The position numbers and the translations under genes are program-made. A stretch of 17,951 nucleotides of DNA from Candidatus Daviesbacteria bacterium RIFCSPHIGHO2_02_FULL_39_12 (lineage in GTDB: Bacteria > Patescibacteriota > Microgenomatia > Daviesbacterales > UBA10151): positions 1 to 17,951 of the forward strand of contig MFCX01000034.1 of NCBI GenBank assembly GCA_001777055.1, read 5' to 3'. The notes beneath the pieces are model-generated. The model made no database searches. It saw only the letters and a program-made list of their open reading frames with translations, and was not told the origin of the DNA. This document shows positions 13,919-17,951 of this stretch, piece by piece (within the stretch, counting starts at the first letter, position 1; each line of letters begins with the position of its first letter).

Positions 13919-14719
13919 ATGTCAGGTCATTCCAAGTGGTCAACTATCAAGCGGCAAAAGGGTGTAGCGGATATTAAACGCGGACAAACCTTTACTAAGG
14001 TTGCTAATGCTATTACTTTGGCTGTTAAGCTAAGCGGCTCCGGAGACCCAAATTCAAATCCAAGACTTAGAACTGTCCTTGATGAGGCAAGAGAGGTTAA
14101 TATGCCCAAAGATAATATCCAAAGGGCTGTAGATCGGGGATTAGGTAAGTTACCGGGGCAGAGTATCGAAGAGGTGACTTATGAGGGGTTTGGGCCCGGT
14201 AAAACAGCCTTTTTTATAGAAGGGGTGACAGATAATAAACTTAGAACTTTACAGGAAATAAAGAACTTATTTGAAAGAGCAGGCGGAAGCTTGGGCGGAT
14301 CCGGCAGTACGGCTTATTTATTTATTCCTAAAGGAGAAATTAGGGCGCTGTCAAAAGGCGGAAGCAGCGAAGATGAAATGTTGGAATTAATAGATTTGGG
14401 AGCAGAAGATGTAGAGGATTATATGGAACCCTTAGACTCCTTCGACAAAGCTCAGGACAAGTCCGCTCAGGGTCATGATATACAAAAGTATTTAGTATAT
14501 ACACCAAGCTCAGAACTAAATACTATGGGCAATAAAATTACTCAGGTAGGGTATAGGGTAGAGTCGCAAGAATTGGTAATGAAACCAATTATTTTACAAC
14601 CAATTAATGATAAAGAGACGGCGCAAAAAGCAGTAGAATTTACAGAGAGGTTAGAGGAAAATGATGATATTCAAAAAGTTTATACAAACTTTGACATAGA
14701 AGAATCACTAATCACTTAA
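13919..14719 (+). CDS. yebC: YebC/PmpR family (TACO1-like) protein with an internal insertion
   Basis: 266 residues against about 240-250 for the family. It opens with the hallmark MSGHSKWSTIKRQKGVADIK, followed by KVANAITLAVKLSG, NMPKDNIQRAVDRG, TYEGFGPG and LFERAGGSLGGSGSTAYLF. YebC-type proteins were annotated as DNA-binding regulators; bacterial and mitochondrial members are now linked to relief of ribosome stalling at proline-rich stretches. Residues about 173-187 (DSFDKAQDKSAQGHD) are extra and come from a repeat-like DNA segment at 14430-14474. They sit in a loop between domains, so function may be kept. The stop shares one base with the next ATG (TAATG). Start set by the hallmark and the promoter. 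Confidence 0.95.
   Translation: MSGHSKWSTIKRQKGVADIKRGQTFTKVANAITLAVKLSGSGDPNSNPRLRTVLDEAREVNMPKDNIQRAVDRGLGKLPGQSIEEVTYEGFGPGKTAFFIEGVTDNKLRTLQEIKNLFERAGGSLGGSGSTAYLFIPKGEIRALSKGGSSEDEMLELIDLGAEDVEDYMEPLDSFDKAQDKSAQGHDIQKYLVYTPSSELNTMGNKITQVGYRVESQELVMKPIILQPINDKETAQKAVEFTERLEENDDIQKVYTNFDIEESLIT
14430..14474. repeat. Repeat-like insertion inside yebC
   Basis: This segment is richer in GC than its surroundings and contains CCTTCGACAAAGCTCAGG and then TCCGCTCAGGG. It resembles the CCTTCGAC-GCTCAGG type of dispersed repeat found in many bacterial genomes (recollection, not a search). It encodes the extra residues of YebC and keeps the frame. It is a different family from the repeat shared by the pseudouridine synthase gene and tgt. 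Confidence 0.55.
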
Positions 14720-15501
14720 TGAATTTTAGATTAAACAAACGACAAAAAATAATTATCTCTGCGGCTATATTAACTATAGGACTTTTATCTACACAACTGG
14801 TTGATTTTAATCTTAGATTTAAGTTTATAACCGGTTTAGCGGTTTTAGCAGGGATACTCTCGCTCTGGTCTCTTTGGGAGGGTTTAAACTTGACTAAAGC
14901 GGTAGCGCTTCTGATTCTGCCTGTTTTTTTCACCACGGCTGTGGCCAGTTTTTATTTTTTGTTGCCTGTTAGGTGGTTAACCAGGCTGCCGGTGGCAGCC
15001 ACTTTTGGTTTGATGTTTTATCTTCTGCTTTTGGCTCAGAATGTCTTTAATGTAGCAGCTATCCGCACCATTCCGCTATATCGTGCCGCCTCAACCGCCA
15101 GCTTCCTTTTTACCTTGCTTTCCGTTTTTTTTATATTTAATGTAGTTTATGCATTTAATCTGTTGTTTTTATGGAATGGGGTAGCAGTCTTTTTAATTTC
15201 ATATCCACTGATTTTACAACTCCTTTGGTCCATTGAAATGGCAGACAGGATATCTGCTGCTGTATTTGTGCAGAGTTTGGTTTTAGGGTTTGTTTTGGGA
15301 GAATTGGCCTTAAGTTTTTCTTTTTGGCCAATGCCGACAACTATCTGGTCTTTGGCATTGTCTTCTTCGATGTATGTAGTGCTAGGTTTGACAACTCAAG
15401 TTTTAAGGGGTAGGGCAAATAAAAGGGTGGTGTTGGAGTATCTAGGTATAGGAACAATAGTTTTAATAGTAAGTTTTCTCGCAACATCCTGGACAGGATA
15501 A
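14719..15501 (+). CDS. Polytopic membrane protein of unknown function
   Basis: 260 residues with about seven or eight hydrophobic helices: near 10-28, 33-52, 58-80, 88-107, 120-145, 148-168, 183-205, 212-228 and 238-256, some of them short. Charged residues lie in short loops (LNKRQK at the start, GRANKRVV near the end). No transporter or enzyme motif is visible. It overlaps yebC by one base, so it is translated with it; ruvC often follows yebC in other bacteria but not here. Proteins of this size and layout are common as hypotheticals in Patescibacteria, perhaps a DUF family, but I cannot name it. Confidence 0.75.
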   Translation: MNFRLNKRQKIIISAAILTIGLLSTQLVDFNLRFKFITGLAVLAGILSLWSLWEGLNLTKAVALLILPVFFTTAVASFYFLLPVRWLTRLPVAATFGLMFYLLLLAQNVFNVAAIRTIPLYRAASTASFLFTLLSVFFIFNVVYAFNLLFLWNGVAVFLISYPLILQLLWSIEMADRISAAVFVQSLVLGFVLGELALSFSFWPMPTTIWSLALSSSMYVVLGLTTQVLRGRANKRVVLEYLGIGTIVLIVSFLATSWTG

Positions 15502-15604
15502 TGGGGCGGGGAAGTAGAGGAGTGGGATAAGATTATCTAAGGAAATCGTGAAAATTATGGGTTAATTTCGTGAAAAGAATGAATGATATGATATGATATA
15601 GTTG

Positions 15605-15871
15605 TTAGGCACAGGATATAAGAACTATAGGGTCTACTTCCTTTCTTACAGTTTGACTGACTATCCCTTCTCTTTGTGGATAAATACTACACCCGCAGCT
15701 AGCTATATGTTTCTTTGCTTACGCTCCTCCAAGCATAATTTTGTCAATTATTGGACTAGACTCTATTCTTCTTCCATCAATCCTTTCTATATATTCATGT
15801 CGGACAATATGAGAAAAATGAAATATCGGAGAAGTGGTCGGTTCTGGTAATTTCTTATAGAAGATAAGTAT
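15605..15871 (-). pseudogene. Possible gene remnant on the minus strand
   Basis: On the minus strand 15871-15605 is one frame of 89 codons interrupted only by TAA at 15721-15719. It reads protein-like sequence: KKLPEPTTSPIFHFSHIVRH, then EYIERIDGRRIESSPIIDKI, MLGGA, stop, AKKHIASCGCSIYPQREG and so on. There is no start codon in the usual place and I recognise no family. The plus-strand reading of the same DNA (15602-15850) is poor in charged residues and less plausible. The rest of the spacer, 15502-15604 and 15872-15970, shows nothing beyond an ATGAT-rich run near 15583-15599. Confidence 0.3.
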
Positions 15872-15970
15872 TCATCAAACACACACCAACCTTACCTTCC
15901 CTGATTAGCCGTTTTTAGGCCATTGTAGGTCCTCGTACCTGGGCGTGTCTAAAAGTATCAGGATCAAAAC

Positions 15971-16081
15971 TGTCATTCCGGACCCGCTTCGCCGAAGCTT
16001 CAGCGAGGCGAGCTTGATCCGGAATCTATATAGATTCCCGCCCTCCGATCGGAGTCGAGGGCAAGCTTCGCGGGAATGACA
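15971..16081. repeat. 111-bp double-hairpin palindromic element
   Basis: It is bounded by TGTCATTCC (15971-15979) and GGAATGACA (16073-16081), perfect inverted repeats. Inside are two hairpins: ATTCCGGA...TCCGGAAT (left half) and ATTCCCGC...GCGGGAAT (right half), joined by the perfect 14-bp palindrome AATCTATATAGATT. The left half contains GACCCGCTTCGCC and GCGAGGCGAGCT, also found in the element at 10851-10933. Repeats with TCATTCC...GGAATGA ends are frequent intergenic elements in many bacteria; some behave like MITEs. It lies just upstream of the Xer promoter. Confidence 0.85.
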
Positions 16082-16125
16082 AATGTATGTCAAAGAGTCT
16101 GAACTGTTACGGTTTAATTAGAGAC

Positions 16126-16155
16126 TTGACAAGGTATATTCGATTTTAGTATTAT
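16126..16155 (+). promoter_or_regulatory. Promoter of the Xer recombinase gene
   Basis: TTGACA (16126-16131), an 18-nt spacer, TATTAT (16150-16155). Because the -10 box covers the in-frame ATG at 16154, translation should begin at ATG 16181. A TATAAT at 16159-16164 is an alternative -10 box but has no -35 at the right distance. Confidence 0.55.
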
Positions 16156-16180
16156 GAGTATAATCAACCTAACACTCATA

Positions 16181-17152
16181 ATGTCAAGTTCCACCGTTGA
16201 CTCGAAAAAGAAAATTCCCCTACCGCAATTTGATGATTTTATGTTGCACCTGCAGACAAATAACTACTCTGCCGAGACGATTTATAATTACGAACGGGAT
16301 CTTCTTACATTCGCCTATTTTCTTAATTGTGAAATACAGAAAAAATTTGATGATATTACCAAGTCTGATATTGAGTATTATAAGGCCTATCTTTTATCTA
16401 CTGATCGCAAAACGGCTATCACAAGAGAGGATGCTTTTACTAAGTTGCAAAGTGGTTCCATTAATAGGTTACTTTCCTCTCTTAGAAGTTACTTAAAGTT
16501 TCTTATTTTTCAGGATTATAAAATTCCAATCCAGCCAGAGTTTATCAGAATGGTAAGAAAAGAACAAAAACACTATAAAGTTGCCGAACTCGAGGAGTTA
16601 ACTTCTTTAATCGAGTCGCCTTCTATTTTAGAAAAAGATCCTATTGTGGCATTTCGAAACAGGGCTATGTTGGAGATGCTTTTTGCAACAGGAATGAGAA
16701 TTTCAGAGCTGCTTTCCTTAAATAGAAGAGATATTGACCAAACAGGAAGGATATTTATTATGGGTAAAGGTAAGAAAGAACGCTTTGTTTATCTTACAGA
16801 GAGAGCGAAGCCTTTTATTGATGCTTATCTTGGATTAAGGCGGGATAATCTGCCCGCCTTGTTTGTTCCTCAAAAAGGCAGAAGAATGGGTAAAAAGGAC
16901 TGTCGTATCTCCCCTAACTATTTGCAGTTCAAAATTAAAAGTTATCGTGAGAAATTAGGAATAATTGTGCCTACAAGCGCACATTCACTTAGGCATGGTT
17001 TTGCTACCTATTTAGCAGAAGAAGGCGCTTCTCCTGCTGCAATACAAATTCTACTTGGTCATGAGTCTTTAAACACCACCACAAGGTATGTAAATGTTTC
17101 TGATAGGTTTGCAGAAGAAGCTCATAGGAAGTTTCATCCACTTTCAAAATAG
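16181..17152 (+). CDS. Tyrosine recombinase, XerC/XerD type
   Basis: 323 residues. The N-terminal SAM-like core-binding domain (about 15-115, NNYSAETIYNYERDLLTFAY) is followed by the catalytic domain (about 120-320) with all residues of the family: Arg173 (ATGMRISELL), Lys196 (MGKGKKER), His268 and Arg271 (HSLRHGF), His294 (LLGHESL) and nucleophile Tyr303 (TTTRYVNVS). It most likely resolves chromosome dimers at dif, or is a related integrase. Length and motif spacing fit Xer proteins better than phage integrases. A 27-nt longer form from ATG 16154 is possible but that codon lies in the -10 box. It is an isolated gene, with no phage or integron genes around it. Confidence 0.93.
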   Translation: MSSSTVDSKKKIPLPQFDDFMLHLQTNNYSAETIYNYERDLLTFAYFLNCEIQKKFDDITKSDIEYYKAYLLSTDRKTAITREDAFTKLQSGSINRLLSSLRSYLKFLIFQDYKIPIQPEFIRMVRKEQKHYKVAELEELTSLIESPSILEKDPIVAFRNRAMLEMLFATGMRISELLSLNRRDIDQTGRIFIMGKGKKERFVYLTERAKPFIDAYLGLRRDNLPALFVPQKGRRMGKKDCRISPNYLQFKIKSYREKLGIIVPTSAHSLRHGFATYLAEEGASPAAIQILLGHESLNTTTRYVNVSDRFAEEAHRKFHPLSK

Positions 17153-17207
17153 AGAATTTCATCGGTCCGTTAACGTCTTCTCTCGTCGCACAATATAAGC
17201 CCACACC

Positions 17208-17236
17208 CTTGACAAACTATTATAAAAAGTGTCAAG
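17208..17236. repeat. Inverted repeat upstream of the secreted protein gene
   Basis: CTTGACA (17208-17214) and TGTCAAG (17230-17236) are perfect 7-bp arms with a 15-nt AT-rich spacer, ending 6 nt before ATG 17243. The left arm contains a consensus -35 hexamer (TTGACA), but no -10 box sits at 16-18 nt. It may be an operator or a hairpin. The same arms flank the Xer start region, 50 nt apart. Confidence 0.4.
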
Positions 17237-17242
17237 CTAAAT

Positions 17243-17951
17243 ATGATGCTAGATGAGATCAGACAAAGCATTAATAAAAAAGATGTTATTAATTTCCTCC
17301 TTCTTGGGATAGCTGCTTTGGCTATTCCTATAACAGTTGGAACCTTAAATCAGCAAAGGATTATCAAATCCCAGGCTACCAACCCTCCTATTCAAATTGT
17401 GGCCAATCCGGTAGATCCCGAGGCAGACACCTTTCAGCTGGTTAACAATAAGCTGGTTTTGTCTGATACCAATAATGATGGTAAGTATCAAGTCTATGTT
17501 CAACTGGAAGTCCCTGCTGCCAATACATTAACAGCAAGCTTGTTGGATAATTTGTTACCTATAAAAGTTGTTCTGGCGCAAACAATAGATTGTGAGCCTG
17601 GGGAGGCAACCAGAGAATGTAAAAATAATTTAGGGACAGGACACTATTATTGTCAGTGGGGTGAAAACGGCAATACTGAAACAGATGATTGTATTATAGA
17701 AGCTTGTTGGGCTGGTGGGACCCCGGGAGGAGCTGCCGGAGGGCCTAGTGATGGTAGTGGATGTAACATTTCTCCTGCTTGTTGGAATGATGGAGGCTGG
17801 GTTGATAATGCCAGCGCTGATAATGGTTGTGTTACAACACACGGTACAGGTTCAACCTGCAGTCAAAGTAATAACGGTCCTTATGGGGATGGCTGTACGA
17901 GTGGAAGTCAGTCCCCTGTTGACAATTGTACAGGTATAACCAAAGGTGACG
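17243..17951 (+). CDS. Secreted or membrane-anchored Cys-rich protein, N-terminal part
   Basis: The frame opens at the tandem ATG ATG (17243, 17246) and runs without a stop to the window end, so at least 236 residues are encoded and the 3' end is missing. A charged start (residues 1-14) is followed by one hydrophobic helix (about 15-34, VINFLLLGIAALAIPITVGT), a signal anchor or uncleaved signal peptide. Residues 40-115 are probably beta-rich (VANPVDPEADTFQLVNNKLV, LSDTNNDGKYQVYVQLEVPA). From about residue 118 there are eleven Cys in some 115 residues amid Gly/Asn/Asp/Ser (for example DDCIIEACWAGG and SPACWNDGGW), which suggests disulphide-bonded surface repeats. No family recognised; a surface or adhesion role is inference. 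Confidence 0.75.
   Translation, partial: MMLDEIRQSINKKDVINFLLLGIAALAIPITVGTLNQQRIIKSQATNPPIQIVANPVDPEADTFQLVNNKLVLSDTNNDGKYQVYVQLEVPAANTLTASLLDNLLPIKVVLAQTIDCEPGEATRECKNNLGTGHYYCQWGENGNTETDDCIIEACWAGGTPGGAAGGPSDGSGCNISPACWNDGGWVDNASADNGCVTTHGTGSTCSQSNNGPYGDGCTSGSQSPVDNCTGITKGD

Noticed and set aside
15602..15850. Plus-strand open frame of 82 codons
   Set aside because: It has a TTG start without promoter or ribosome site, an odd composition rich in Ser/Tyr/Phe and no recognisable motif. The minus strand of the same DNA reads more like protein.
16181..17152. Xer-type recombinase considered as an integron or prophage integrase
   Set aside because: There are no attC-like cassettes, phage genes or tRNA attachment site nearby; motif spacing fits housekeeping Xer proteins.

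Overview
The window is about 18 kb of AT-rich bacterial DNA. It most likely comes from a member of the Candidate Phyla Radiation (Patescibacteria), perhaps Microgenomates. This is inferred from the style of the gene set: a soluble histidine kinase with stand-alone receivers, a small Cys-rich zinc-ribbon protein, a LytR_C-domain envelope protein, many short conserved hypotheticals with one membrane anchor, several 1-4 nt gene overlaps, few Shine-Dalgarno sites and many short palindromic repeats. No rRNA, tRNA or other direct taxonomic marker is present. UGA, UAA and UAG all behave as stops.

Left part (1-2551) is a damaged accessory island. The 3' end of a beta-class DNA methyltransferase is followed by a truncated MvaI/BcnI-like restriction endonuclease. 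The nuclease ends exactly where the left inverted repeat of a decayed IS21-family element (istA/istB) begins.

Centre-left (2559-8766) is a compact operon-like run. It holds a FIST-domain sensor protein, a soluble PAS histidine kinase, three consecutive receiver-only response regulators, an RluA-type pseudouridine synthase, and a Kef-type cation/proton antiporter with an RCK domain. A good promoter lies directly in front of the FIST gene.

Centre (8767-10940) is a gene graveyard: a DUF4173-like membrane protein remnant, unidentified open segments, a MazE/AbrB-type antitoxin fused by deletion to the back half of a Doc/Fic toxin, and a tgt pseudogene with an internal deletion, a frameshift and a palindromic insertion carrying a stop. 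A nested 83-bp palindrome closes it.

Right part (10951-17951) is mostly intact. It holds a small zinc-ribbon protein (minus strand), a LytR_C envelope protein with a co-transcribed anchored protein, a convergent TPR protein, YebC with a membrane protein, a repeat-bearing spacer, a Xer tyrosine recombinase, and the start of a secreted Cys-rich protein that runs off the window.

Two signals recur. Short palindromic repeats sit inside coding genes as in-frame extra segments (rluA, yebC) or as a lesion (tgt), like Rickettsia palindromic elements. Several promoters have their -10 box only 6-9 nt before the ATG, so those mRNAs are probably leaderless.
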